Positions 11,540 to 24,195 of a DNA stretch of 64,000 bases are shown here, one piece after another. The notes beneath the pieces are model-generated. The model had not been told where the DNA came from and did not search any database. It saw only the letters and a list, made by a program, of their open reading frames with translations. Positions within the stretch are counted from its first letter, which is position 1. The number at the start of each line of letters is the position of its first letter. Made by a program: the position numbers and the translations under genes. Source of the DNA: Colius striatus (lineage: Eukaryota; Chordata; Aves; Coliiformes; Coliidae); NCBI RefSeq assembly GCF_028858725.1, contig NC_084774.1, positions 9,522,001-9,586,000 of the forward strand, written 5' to 3'.

Positions 11540-12335
11540 TGTCAGCAGTGAGAGACGAAACTTCGGAGGAGCCCGACCCGGGGAGGGAAGGCGTGTGCTC
11601 GCTGCTTCCGAGGCACCATCTGCCAGGGAGATTTCGGGGAGTGAAGACGTGTGACAGGGAGATGGCTGCATCAGCCCAGCCTAGAGAGGGACCACCAGGA
11701 CCCTCAATTCCTCAGCATCCTCCCAGCCCGTGCATTTCTCACGGCTGCTTGTCAGAGGGGTTCTTCTCCTTTTCTATTTCTCCCCTCCAGCTCAGCTCCG
11801 TGGGGGGGACTTTTCCCCCCTCCTCCTGCAATCAGCCCCGGCGGGTCCATTTGCTTTTGTCTCCCATTAATTGCTTGCTACTTTTCGCTGCCTACTCCTC
11901 CCCCTTTTAAAGAGAAATGTTAAAGCCGGCTCGGGGTGGAGAACGGCTGAGCCCGCTGTTATTTTTGACATTCGCCCCAGTGACAGCTGGACCTTGCGAG
12001 GCTGGGGCCGTTCGCACACAAAGCCTATTAGCTGTGCCCACTCACTTAATGAGCCCTGAAGTCTGGAAGGAAAATTTCCTCCCCGAAGTGTGGCAGAGCC
12101 CTTTGTCATTGTAAACAGGCGCTGCTTGCCTGAGCCCTGCCTTTGCCTTTCTCCTTCCTGCTACCGTGGCTTTTCTATTTACTCAGGAGACAAAAGGCAA
12201 GCCGTGTCAGCGTGCGGGGAGGAGAATGCGCCCAGCTCCTGGGGTTCACACGCACGCTCACCCTCCGCTGCCACCCACCGACCTCAGCCGGGGCTGCCCC
12301 GTGTCGCCGGGACAGCCTGGCACGGGCTGGGGGAT
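11540..12335. promoter_or_regulatory. Weak CpG island with regulatory texture
   Basis: Moderate CpG density occurs at 11548-11640, 11925-12015 and 12200-12320. Between these lie TGACAGCTGG (TALE-like TGACAG plus an E-box), GCCTATTAGCTG and TCACTTAATGAGC, the near-palindrome AGGAAAATTTCCT and a forkhead-type TGTAAACA at 12110-12117. It looks like an upstream enhancer or minor promoter. No coding frame is credible. Confidence 0.3.
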
Positions 12336-15300
12336 GAGGAGGGATGGATGCACCTGGGGGGTTGCAGATCCATAGCAACTGCTCCCTATAGGAACCAGCT
12401 GAACAGCAATGGGATGCTTCCTCCAAAGTCTTCCACCTAACCAGAAGGATTTGGGGCTCCAGGAATTCCTGCATCAGCCACAAAGTCAGTGTGGAGAGAT
12501 GCTTGCTTGTTGCTCTCTGAACGTGCATCGTTTGTTTTCTCTCAGGAGCAGCTCCCTTCACACCTCTACCAATAACTCACATCCTTCTGCCTCTTTCAAA
12601 CTTGCAGCCTGTCTGGCTTTGCTGCATTGTAAACCCCAACCTGGCCCATCTTATTGCCATGGAGAGTCACTACCCAGCAGAAGGAAAGCTTAAGTGCCTA
12701 TAAAGCATTTTAGAAATGGAAACACTCTGGGGGTAACTGGTAGCACACATCCATAGAGACTATTGGCAATATGCAAACAAAGAGCAAGGAAAGTGGCAAA
12801 CCCCAACTGCTTTCCCTGAGCAAAGCCACCTCACAGATGGTCCTTCCTTGGGCTGAGGGTGACCAGTCACTTGACATAGACCCTGTCACCAAGGGCAAGT
12901 AGAATCACTGGGATGAAAGCTTTGGAATGTAGGTCTTGATTTGATGAAGAAGATGAAATCTCCAGGTCTGATGATTTACAACACAACCTTCAATGTCACA
13001 CAGGTGTAAAGAGGAGCTGGAATATCTGCCTGGTCCTTATCCAGGCTGTGAAAGAGCTGAGAGATGTGAGCTATCCCTTCTTTGTAGTGTTTTTTAGAGC
13101 ATTTCAATCTCCTGCTCTGAGGGTGTGTGAGGGCAGGCTGAGGCTGCTGCAAGCATCACAGCCTGCCCAGCTGAGACCTGCTTTTGTGGTTCAAGTGGGC
13201 AGAGGGTGCCTTGAGAGCTGCACCTCGGAGTAGGATGGCCTCATGCTGTTGCTTTCCTGGGCTGCCCCTGCTGAAAACTTCCAAGAGGCTTCAGCAAAGC
13301 AGCTCCCAGCCTGAAATGCCTCTGTATCTGCTGGCACTCCTTTCCTGTTCCTTTTTCTCCAGGGATTTGCTTTCTGGTGTTTAAATATTTGCATATTTCA
13401 GTGCTTGCTTTCTGTTGGTAGCCAAGGCTGTTTGGTAAAAGCTGAGACATGCTCTAAATGTAAGTCAGGCAAAAAATTACCTTTTTTTGTGTGCTTTGCA
13501 ATTATGCCAGTGAAATGATTCCTTTCTTCCTTCCCTAGGCAGTAATTTATTTTTTAGCAGGGAAAAAAGCCCCTAAAGTGTTGCTTCAAGAAGGCTGGGT
13601 TAATGCTGGCCTTGTTTTCCCTGTGAAGTGAAGTTGCCTTCCTGACTGAAGTGTTTGTCTTCAATTTACAAAATTGCTTGTGGGTATGTCCCACTTTGGG
13701 AAGACACAAGAGGCATTCACAAGCAAGAAAACCTCAAACCAAATTGCTTGTTTGGTAACAAAGGGAGGGGAAAGCCCAGTCTTTACCCCGTGTTTTAGAC
13801 TTGCCTTTGCCAATTGGCTTCATAAATCCTGAGATGTAAAACTGACTGTCTCAGGAATTACACAGGGGTCTTTGATCACCAGTCTCAGCATCTTCTGCTT
13901 GCTCCTCAGGTGCCCTGTGCTGACACAAGCCCATGAGGGTGAGGATTCCTGCACCCACCTTGTGGCAGCCTCTCCTGAGCAATGCTTTGGTAAGTGATGA
14001 TGACAAGTCACCATCTCTTTCCCTTCCCACAAGCCTCAATCACCTTTTTGGCCCATTTGAAGTTCATCCTGTTCTGGGAATCAGGGAAAGTGATTCTCTG
14101 CCCTGGCTCAGCTTTCTGTGAACTGCTCCTACTGCAGCAGCTTTGGTGGAACTCTTTACTGACCATCCCAACTCCTTCTGTCTTGGGCCAAGACCACTTC
14201 TTTGCAGCAGCTGAGTCTATCTGATGGGGTAGTCAGGTCTTGAGAGACAATGAAGATTTGGCAATCCAACTCTCCCAGTTTGGTGAGTGTCCTGTTTAGG
14301 AGAACGTGTGTAGGTACTGATTGCAGAGTAGGAATGAGAGGGTCTGGGCTGTAAGAGTGATGATAAAATGCAGCTTTACTGACTGCTTGAGCAAGCTTTC
14401 CAGATACTCTGATGGCTTCTGCACATCCAGCACATGTGAAAGCCTCTCAGGCATGTTTATCCATAAAAACATTCCCCAGTGGAAATGGAGAACCATCCTG
14501 GTGCCAACAGCCACCCTGTGTAGGGCTGATCTGGAGAGGAAGGAGCCTGCTGTGCTCTCCTTTTCTTCTTGTAGTTCTGTGTGATTTAGGGAACAGAATT
14601 TGACAGAGAAGTCTGCAGAAGCCCCCCTTCTCTTGTTCCTGTGCAGGGGGATTAGAACACTGCAAAGGAGCCGCAGAGAGTGGGGAGGGGGTTGTGCTAC
14701 AAAGCAAGGTGGGGGCCAGGAGCTTTTCCATCACTGTGGCCTCTTTGTCTCAATGTCCTTTTAACACCTGCTAATCTGCTTTCCACGTGTGGGCTCTGTT
14801 TTGAACTGCCCACTGCTGGTACCTCCGGCGTTAAGTTGGCACGTTCGTGCCTGTGTAAAAGCTGCAAGTCAGGGCTGGGCAAAGGGCTCCAGGAGTGCCT
14901 GTGAGCCTGGCGTGTGTCGAGGGGATTTGCATGTTGAAGACAGGGCTAATCCCTTTTCTATGGTCCCACACTCGTAGGCAGCTGCCCCAGAAGCGTTTTG
15001 CCTGCCTGCTCCTCCAGCCTCCCCAATGACAGGGATTTCAGAACAAAGAGGGCAGCAGGTCAGGGGTGGGAGCACCAACCTAACGCACAGGAGACGTGGC
15101 TCCAGCCCTCTGCTCTCACACAGCCTCTCAAGGTGACCCTGGATAAGTGTCTCAGACCATATCTACATGGGTGCCAGAGCAGGCTTATGTGTGCTAACGC
15201 TCAACCCATCCATGAAGCTGGCCTTCAGCCCAGCTCTGGCTCTGGTGGCCAGCCAGGTCAGCAGGGCTGCTGAGGAACAAGGGCAGGAAACAAGGAAATG

Positions 15301-17429
15301 CATCAACACCTTACCAACACCTCCAGTCAGCCTTTTCAAACCTGAATTGCATCTACCCAGCATTGCTGAGGCTGTATTTTGAGAGCTCTGTGGAAATCTG
15401 GGCACGTGTTTCTGCTCCTCTGGTGTGCAGAGCCTTCTAAATAGCTGGTAGAGCAAGGGCTGGGTTTCATGCCATCTCAGCTCGAAGATGCACACGCTGC
15501 ACAAGTTGCTCCAAGGCCAGCAGCTGACAGGGGAGATGTCCAGAGTTCCTGGATGAGAGCATGACTTTCCAAGCCAACTGCAGGATGTAGGTACTCAGCA
15601 CTCACCAAAATGAATGAGTGTTGAAGTATTCAGTTGGCTTTGCTAAGTGAACAAAACTCTTGTGAACATCCCCTTAGCCACCATTTCATTATGAACATTA
15701 ACCTTGAGATGAAGGAGGATGAAGAATTGAATGCCAAGAAATTTGGCTGGATTTGACTTCTGTGCTTCACTTAAAAAGCCCAGGATGAACTTTCCACAGT
15801 AGGGCTGATGATTTGCACCAGCCCTGTGAGATGCCTGTGTTTTACACAGCTGTGACAAGAGGCTTGGAAGACAAGGAGGAGTGTTTAGATCCTTTCCAGC
15901 CCCTTATTCATGACTCTGCAGTTACCTGCCAAGACATCCCAGGACTCAAAATGGCCAAGTTCCCTGCTCAGCTCCCATGGAAGAAGGAAGACTTGCTAAC
16001 CCTACAAGACCTGCCTCTGGTCCATGAATGTTTCACCATGAATGCTCCACTTTCCAACGAAAGAGCATTTTCAATGAAGATCCCTTGGACAATCTCCCAT
16101 CAACTTTATGGCTACAGACCACTCATCCATCACTAGGTCATGGAGGTATTTGCAGGTGTTTGGTCTCTTCTTGGAGTGGGAAGACTTGCACCAAACCTCA
16201 CCTCCATCTCAGTCCTGGGGAGACAAGTCCAGTGCTGACAATCTTTGAGCATTTAACATCACAAGGCTGTGTGGGCAGGTAGGTGCTGCCAGAGCAGTGA
16301 GACCACCCAGCAGCATGGGCAGGTGGGGTGTTTATTAGCCATGCAGGTATGCAGATTCCCCTCAAAGAGGGCAGGAAAATACAGTTGGGTTGCATTTGAA
16401 ATAAGGCTCATGCAAGAAACATTTGCATAATAACATGTGAAAAAAGAAGTGATGTGAAACTAAATATAGTGCAGTGCTGTGTTACCAACCCCTGCTTAAT
16501 CAAACTGCATGGTAATGTGACATGTGTTGGCTCACTGCATATCCAGTCCCCATTCTTCCAAACCATCAGCCTGCTTCTGAAAGGCAAAGGAAGTGCAACA
16601 CAAAACCCTGAAACTTGCTTTTGTACTGATGAAAGTTGTGATTCCTTAAGTGTCACCACTTCACCTCAAGCAAAGCTGGGTGGAAGGGCTAAAAGGAGGA
16701 AATACCTGTTTCCAATGCTCTGGGAAAAGGCAGATTTGTCAGTCCTAGATGTCTAGATATTGACTTGAACCAAACCCACAGCCTGCTGTGGAAGTTTGCA
16801 GGTAAAGCCTCCCAGCCTGCTCTGTGTAATCTGCAGTGTCTTGAGTCTCTCAGGGTTGTCACTATGGGAGTGTCAGCCAACACCAGTCCTGCAGGAAAGT
16901 CAGAAAGGAAAGCTGCACCAATCCTAGCTCTGATTATTTTTTGGGAGGAAACTTGTCCTTTAAAGCTCAAATCTTGCTGTTTTCTCCTCCTGCAATTCCC
17001 ATCAAGAGCTGTGATCTCTGTCCAGCCCAGTTCCTGCTCAAAGGCAGCATCACACACTTGTATGTTATCTTGATGTGAGAAGAAGAGGTTCTATTGCAGA
17101 TCAGGGGCTGTTACTCTCTGCAAAGCCTGGCTGGCTCAGCACCCAACCTCTTGCTAATGCTCCTATCAGAGCTCAAGCAACACTTGAGGCTCCGTTGCAG
17201 TAGATCCCAGGGCAACGTGCTCACGGAACAGGTCATAGCTCTCCCTCTCCTGAGGGGAGCTGTCCCCTGGCCGAGAGATGCTCAGCTCTCCCTTTTCTGA
17301 GCAAAGCCCTCCCCTTCCCACCCAGCTGCTGGTTCTCACTGGGGTTTCAGGCTGCTGGTGTGTGGCACGTTCCTGGAAACACGCCGCTCTCCCTGCTCAA
17401 AGGCCTCGTGGGCTCAGCTCCTCCAGGGC
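12336..17429. other. Unique sequence, nothing recognised
   Basis: No CR1 copy is recognisable over about 5 kb, unusually long for this window. The 107-codon frame at 15813-16136 has no domain. An octamer-like ATTTGCAT near 16421 is isolated. Confidence 0.45.
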
Positions 17430-18130
17430 TGCTGTTCATAGGTTAATGAGAGGCTCGTCTGGCTGAGTGAGAGTGCCTGGCTTTCTAAGATAAAACTATC
17501 CAGCGACACGAGGATGTTGGGCCTCTTTCTGACTGAACACCATTCATCCTGAGTACACAAGAGCTCGCAAATTTAATAAGCAGAATCCATTTCAGCCCCG
17601 TGGCCTGCCATGGCAACAGGAGAGAGGGGCTCCAGCCTCTGCTGCTCAGGCATCATTATCTCCAGGGCCATCTGCTCCAGCGAAGCACAATCCCAAACTC
17701 ATTTAAATAGAGCCAGCCTGAAATATGTGACGATTTGTCCCAGTCTCCCCCTCCCCGCCGGCTCTCCCCCCCCTTCCCTCCCCTCCCTGCACACAGCTAC
17801 ACCTCCACACACAAGCAGGAGGAGATGTAATATTCAAAGGGTGAGGAGAGGCTACAGAGATAAGATTAGAGCGATAATGAAGTGAGGGAAGGGGAATGGG
17901 GGAGGGAGGAGCTCGCCTCCTTTGGCTGCCGTTCCCTGGGAAAGGAAGAGGGCTGCAATAAATTATAAATGTGTTCTTCAAATCATCTTCTTGGAAGAAA
18001 TATTTCATAAACAATGATTCATCACCCTCCCCAGAACTCAAGCCTCTCTGGAACAATTAAGTGGTGAAGAAAACTAACCCAACTAATTCATTTCTTGCCC
18101 GGCATTGTGACTGACGGCGGGCTGTCCTCG
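17430..18130. promoter_or_regulatory. Candidate regulatory block with GATA and TCF-like sites
   Basis: TTCAAAG (17833-17839, TCF/LEF-like on the minus strand) is followed by a perfect AGATAAG (17858-17864) and GCGATAATG about 10 bp on. The flanks hold AGATAAAACTATCC near 17490, CAAATTTAATAAGC near 17570, and AATAAATTATAAATG near 17956. A C-rich run near 17750-17785 interrupts it. Confidence 0.28.
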
Positions 18131-19529
18131 TTGCAAAAGGGAGCTGTAACTTACCCTGTCCCTACCTGGGTTCATCCCTCCTAACCAGGGCCATTTGGGA
18201 AAGCAAATGGGAGGGGTTTGGGGAAGGGAGTTCAGCCCTTGTGAGGCTCAGTCAATTTGTACCCATGAAGGTGTTGCCTCGTGCTTGAGGGGGGCTCCCA
18301 AGGCAGGGTTTGGGATGGGGACCTGTAAGAGATCGCTGAGATGGGTGGTTTCAAGTACCTCCCCAAAGAGGATAAGAAGGGACATGGGCTTTGACAGAGG
18401 GACATAAGAGAGTGCAAAGTTGCACTGTGCCTCTGCTTCTGGACACAGTGCTTTTTAATGAATCTGCTTTCTTTTGCAGGTAACTCTCTGCTCACAGGCT
18501 GCAGGAGCTGTAAGGAGCAGCACGAGCCAAAGCTGGGGCAATGGGGGATGCTGGTGGGTGAGTTTACAAGTCATTGCCACAACAGTGTGTAAAGCTTGAG
18601 GAGCATGTCAGGCTGTAGCTAGGAGGAGATGGCCAGGAGCAAACATTGGGGAGCCCCAAGGAGACAGCAGCCAGGCTGGAAGGGTGTTGCTCTGCCTGGC
18701 TCCTCTGCCATGGTGGGGGAGATGTCCTGGGTGGAGGGGAAAGGAAGTTACTGCAGGAATTTGCTTTCTGTCAGGGTCTTCTGACCTCCACTTGCTGGCT
18801 CACAGGAGTAGATCCATTGAGGGCTGAAAGATGGGTTTGCTCTGCCAAGGTGGAGGCAGCAGCCATCTGCTGAGCATCCCTGTCCCTCCTGAGCCACCAG
18901 TGTGTCTGAAAACACTTGCCCTGTGCTCACATTTCCACGTGCACACACATGGACGAGCACAGAGGTGCCAAGGTTGTGGATGGGATGAGAAGCCACGGTG
19001 CCCTCAGCTCTTGGGGCACCTCTAAGGTGAGATGTGGGACTTTGCCAGCTCCTTGTTCATTCCTACACAGTGCTGGGGTCTCTTTCACCTGAAGCTCCTA
19101 CCTACCAGGTTTCCTGTCTCCATGGTGTGTGGAGTCTGTGTGGGTTACAGGGAGCGAGGCTGCAGTATGTCAACGAGATTAAATGAAAGTGTAGAAATGT
19201 GTCTAGGGGGGAGGAAATGGAATCATATATATTCATTACATTTATTTAGTGATGTGAAGGCTCCCAGCGCCTGTAACACCCTGAATACACCATCATCATT
19301 CACCTACAGTGGAGGCAGCCACCTCTGGGGGTGAGTGTGGCAGATGGCCAGAAAGCCAGAGCAGCATCGCTGAGGTGGGGATGGGATGAATGGCTGCAAG
19401 GACAGACACCTCTGGCCTGGCCCCAGGGAGGCCTGAAGGAGGCAGAATGCAATTATACATCTTGGAAATTGAAGGTTTTCCACCACTGACTGAATCCTGG
19501 GGTATTTCAGCTCCTGCTTCTGTGGATTT
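18131..19529. other. Unique sequence, nothing recognised
   Basis: G-rich, CpG-poor DNA. CTTTTGCAG|GTAAC near 18479 resembles both an acceptor and a donor at one spot, but no exon fits. Confidence 0.45.
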
Positions 19530-19692
19530 ACTGTGCCAGGCTGCCCAGGGAGCTGGGGGAGTGCCCAGCCCTGGAGGGATCCCAAAGCCGTGGAGCTGAG
19601 GGCTGTGGGTTGGTGCTGGGCTGGGCAGGATGAGGGCAGGGGGTGCACTCCAGGAGCTTAAAAGTCTTTTCCAAACAAATCCATTCTATGAT
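19530..19692 (+). mobile_element. CR1 LINE 3' fragment
   Basis: CTGTGCCAGGCTGCCCAGGG and GTGCCCAGCCCTGGAGGGAT, then TTGGTGCTGGGCTGGGC, AAAAGTCTTTTCC and a CCATTCTATGATT tail. It shares a subfamily-specific core with the copies at 21548, 47151 and 53794. Confidence 0.92.
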
Positions 19693-21547
19693 TTTTTTGC
19701 AAGAGTAGTGTTTGCTCAGGTGGGGAAATGGTGATGCTGTTAGTGCCCATCCCTGGGCAATGCAACCACACATGCACACAACATCTTGGGTGACCAAGGT
19801 GTCCCCATCCCCCTGGAGAGACTGAAACTGCTTTGGCCACATCCTTTACTTTGCAGGGATATAATCTTTAAGTGTTCACTAACTCAGGTTGTCAAGTCAT
19901 TGATTAGGAATGCAGACTCAGCAGACCCCAGGTGATAAATAGCAGATGACATGAACTCCTAGAGAAAGCCTCCATTGCTTGGAAACCTTTTTAGCTTTAT
20001 AAATTGGGGGATTTACCAAAAAATCCATAATAATGTGTTCTTCTCTGTGGCCCAGCTACAAATGATAAGGCACCAAGTGTCACCAGAGATGAATAAGCTT
20101 CCAAGTGTCTTCACAAGTATTTTAATGTATTGAATCTGCAGAATAGATGAAAGATTCATCAGAAGGCTTTTGCTGCAAGTTTCTCAGTGTTTTCCTTTCC
20201 TGGACTGGCTGACACCACATGAAGACCTGAACCCAACCAGGCTTTTGAGTTCTTATCCTACACAGAGATTTGGCCAACAAACAAACCAACCAACTAAACC
20301 TTCCTCCCTCCCAAAGACACAAGTTCAGCTCCTTTGTTTTTTCTTATTTGGAAGAAAACTTACTTCCTCTAAAGAAATCTCAGGTTTATTCCGTCTCCTC
20401 ATGTCCATCCTTGCCAGCAATACCCCAGGAAATGGTATTCACGCTAACATGCAGCATCCAGTGCAGAGGAAAGGAAAATCAGCTGCCACAAACTCCATCT
20501 GATCCTGTGGGAGACCTCAGCCTGGAGTTTAGTGGGCCAGCCTAGGCTCCTGCCTTAAGGGCATGCATTCAATTATTTAGCCAGGAAAATGGGCTCCTGT
20601 AACTAATAAAATCTCTGATTTAGCCCCTTAATCCCATTCTAACATCTTTAAACCAGTGCCAACACAGGTGAGACCTCTGGGAGAGGAAAGCTAAATATTG
20701 CTCTGTGCCTCGTGGCTTTTGCTTTCAGATCTACATTTCATTCCATCTCCGTGCTTCAGGATTGATGCTGCAAGGAGAGAGGCAGAGAGCTTTTCTAGGA
20801 AAGCATGGCAAACTCCCAGCTCCAGCAGAAAGCAGCCTAGCACTGTGCAGACCCACTGCAACACGGGTAATTCATCCTGGATGGCAAAGGCTGGGCTTGG
20901 GGTTGATTTCTTTACGTGCTCAGCTGTTAGTGACATGAGAAAAACCAACTCACGGGTCAAAGCTCTCAGAGCAAATCTTTCTGCCTTATTTTTCAGGTTT
21001 TAAGAGATAAAGCCCAGCAGGTGGGAAGGAAGAGATTGAACAGGGCGGCTTTTCATCCTTCCATAAGCAAATTCTTGGCTGCAATCTCTGCAGCTCCTGG
21101 TGCGGTGGCCTAACGTAACTCGACAGCACAGCCCGGGATCTTTCCTGCCTCACTGTGCTTCGCTGGACTGACACTGGGAATGAATTTAGCTCACCCCAGG
21201 CTCAGCTGGAGATGGGGTGGCTTTCCAGCAGCTTGCTCCCTGTCCTGGCACATCACCCCTTCTGGATTGATCACCTTTTCTGCAGGCTCTGACAACAGGT
21301 ATGAGATTGGCATTACAGTGACCCTCAAAAAGGCTCCAAGCTGCTTTTGGATCAGGTTGATGCTGCATTGGGAGGAGTGAGGCAACTGGCATCTTCCTGG
21401 CTTAATTCTGCAGCTGATGGAGCTGGTTGGGGTTAAAGGGGTGGCATGGAGGAGAAACCTGTGCTGTGAAAGAGGTCTGGGCAAGCACAGGAGCTCAGCA
21501 AATACCAGCAGTTTGTCTTTAATCTGATACATCTCAGCTCTCGGTTT
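19693..21547. other. Unique sequence, nothing recognised
   Basis: A mildly AT-rich stretch (19850-20130) and short open frames without character. No exon pair or repeat was found. Confidence 0.45.
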
Positions 21548-21822
21548 TCATAGAATCAGAGAATCATTTGGGTTGGAAAAGCCCTTGAAGCTCCTGGAGT
21601 GCACCCCCAGCCCTCACCCTGCCCAGCCCAGCACTGACCCACAGCCCTCAGCACCTCAGCCCCACGGCTTTGGGATCCCTCCAGGGCTGGGCACTGCCCC
21701 AGCTCCCTGGGCAGCCTGGCACAGGGGCTCACACCCCTCTCAGGGAAACAGCTCTGCCTCAGCTCCAACCTCAACCTCCCCTGGAGCAACTTAAGCCCAT
21801 TCCCTCTTGTCCTGTTGGTCAA
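21548..21822 (-). mobile_element. CR1 LINE 3' fragment
   Basis: It opens TCATAGAATCAGAGAATCATTTGGG (complemented tail) and runs through GGGATCCCTCCAGGGCTGGG and GGCAGCCTGGCACAGGGGCT to CCCTCTTGTCCTGTT. Same subfamily core as the 19530 and 47151 copies, opposite orientation. Confidence 0.95.
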
Positions 21823-21905
21823 CAAGGTGTTGTCAGAGCTGCTGGGCAGTGTGTTACCAGAGCTACCATGGAGAGGGGCATGTTCAGGTGAGGGGATGCT
21901 GAACC

Positions 21906-22262
21906 TCACAGAATCCCAGTGTGGTGGGAGTTGAAAGGACCCCACAGAGCTGCTCCAGCAGGTTCCCCTGGCTCAGGGGGCACAGGAACGTGTCCAGGTG
22001 AGTTTGGAGACCTCCAGAGAAGGAGCCTCCACACTCTCCCTGGGCAGCCTGGGCCAGGGCTCCCTCACCTCAACAGTCAAATAGTTTTTCCCTATGTTTA
22101 AATAGAACTCTTTGTGTTCCAGCTTTTGTCCATCACCCCTTGTCCTGTCACTGGACACCACAGCAAAAAAGCACTGTCCCATCCTCCTGACACCCACCCT
22201 TTAGATACTTATAAGTACTAATGACATTCCCCCTCTCAGCCTCTTCTCAAAAGAGGAGACTC
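21906..22262 (-). mobile_element. Second CR1 copy, tandem to the previous one
   Basis: CACAGAATCCCAGTGTGGTGGG marks the complemented tail. GGGGGCACAGGAACGTGTCC, CTCCACACTCTCCCTGGGCAG, CCTTGTCCTGTCACTGGACA and CCTTTAGATACTTATAAGTA follow. Its core differs from the 21548 copy (it resembles the copies at 6984 and 42727), so this is an independent insertion rather than a duplication. Confidence 0.93.
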
Positions 22263-24180
22263 CTCCTAAATGTCCTGTTTGAAGAACTCAGCCTGAGCTC
22301 ACTTGCAGGTCTGGAGTCTCTAATGTGGCTATTTAGCACCCTAACAGCTGAACTCTTTCCAAATTAGCCAGGTAAAAAAAAAACCCTCAATCATGATGAT
22401 TTTGAACGTTGCAGAGCAGGGGCAGAGCAGCTCGTTTGTGCTAATCAAAAGGGAGTGATCAGCTTGAAAATATCCCCCCTTAATCTAATTCATGGACTTC
22501 AAAAATCAGTTGCTTCAGATGCAGGTGCCTTGAGAACGTGTGTTTTCCACTCATTTGAAGTAGTGAATTCCTCTCACTGGACTTAATTAGGGACAGGTAT
22601 TAGAACAAATCGAGGAAGAAGATCTGAGAAGAAAAGTGGGTTTATTAGGAAAGGGCTGTAGGGCTTTTTAATTAATGCCAGAACAGCTGTCCTTAAACTG
22701 TTTCTCTCTTCTGAGCAGATTATCTCAGCCAAGGCTAAAAGGCCACGGAGAACAAGGAGCAAGTTCTGTTCAGAGCTTCTGCTCCCCATCTGCACCACCG
22801 TCAGCAGAGACTGTGGAGCATTTGTCTGGTCCTCCCTTGGATTGCAGCATCTTTCTGTTTTCTTACAATATACAGACTCATCCCAGTTTGTTTCTAAGCG
22901 AGTTGCTTTCTTGTTCATGTTGCCTGTTCCCCCAACAGCCGCATTAGTGGTGACAGCATGTCATTTTGATGCTGTTGTGACAGCGTGACGCCAAACTACT
23001 ATTAACATAACATTCCTTTCTAAATCTTGTCTGAAAACATATTGTTCTCCCTTGCCAGAGCTTCTCTGTTTTCTCTCACCCTTTACCATGGGTTCTGGGT
23101 TGGCTTTTTGTTGGGTTGAGCTCGGTTGTTGCAAAGTGGGCTGACACACAGTGTACATGGAGGTGTTTTGCTGAGCATCCAGCTGATGGGAGCAAAGAAG
23201 AGAAAAAGGAACCTGTTTGCCCAAGGCTGCCCAGGAGCTGCTTCTAGGAGGAAGCCCCAAGCTCACATTTCCCTGGCTGGCATCCTCCTTCCTCTTATGC
23301 TTCATCTTGCTCAGATTTATTGAGTTCAGATTTATGAAGTTTAGGTTTCCAGATCCCCATTGCTACCACGGGATTATTTATGTTCCTTCTCCATTTCCTT
23401 CTCCAACCCTAATTAAAAGGTGGATTCTGATGTCCCCCAGATTGGTGAAGTTAGTCTTAAATTCATAAAGCTCCTAAAGAAGGGAGAGCTGTAACTCAGG
23501 GGGTGAGGAGCCATCTGTGTGCACGAGGAGATGCTCTTACTTGTTTGAACGTCCTGCTTTTCTGATGGGAGGTCTGGGGGATGCCTGCTCAGAAGTTGAG
23601 CTACTTTGGTTGGGAGAACAGGGTTGTTTGCTAAATAACAGACACTGTTTTAGAAGGAAAGTAGGATAGAGCACTTGTGAAGGGTTTCTTTCCTGAGAAA
23701 GAGAATGTTTAATTTAAAAGCGAGCAATAAGAGAAGAGAAATCACTTCTTGTGACACACAGACAGTGAAATGCACACTGCTGGGCAAATGCCTGCATCTG
23801 AGGGAGCCCAAATTGCCAAGGAGGAGCTGCAGTCATCCAAACACACAGCAATGCAAATGGCCTTTCCTGCAGACACCAGCCCAGCCAGGGCTCCACCGTG
23901 CAAAGTGCTTTTCCCTTGCTGAAAGAGATCAGGGAGCAGGAGACACCTGGAGCCGCAGCTCTGCTCTGAGGGCTGCCAGGGAGTCCTAAGGCTGGAGGAA
24001 TTGCTCAGCCTCCACGTTTGGCTGACCTGATAAAACCTGGGGGCATCTTCACCTGACCCCTCTCACCTCCTCAGGAGGGCAAATATGTTCTGGTCCAGAT
24101 TGGCTCAGCGTGGTGCTGGCTGCAGGGCTCGCCTGGCTCTCAGCCCGTTAGTGACGGAAGGAGGATGGGAGGGGGGTCCT

Positions 24181-24195
24181 GTGATGTGATGTGAT
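24181..24195 (+). repeat. (GTGAT)3 pentamer
   Basis: Three exact GTGAT units followed by GCAGG. Confidence 0.93.
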
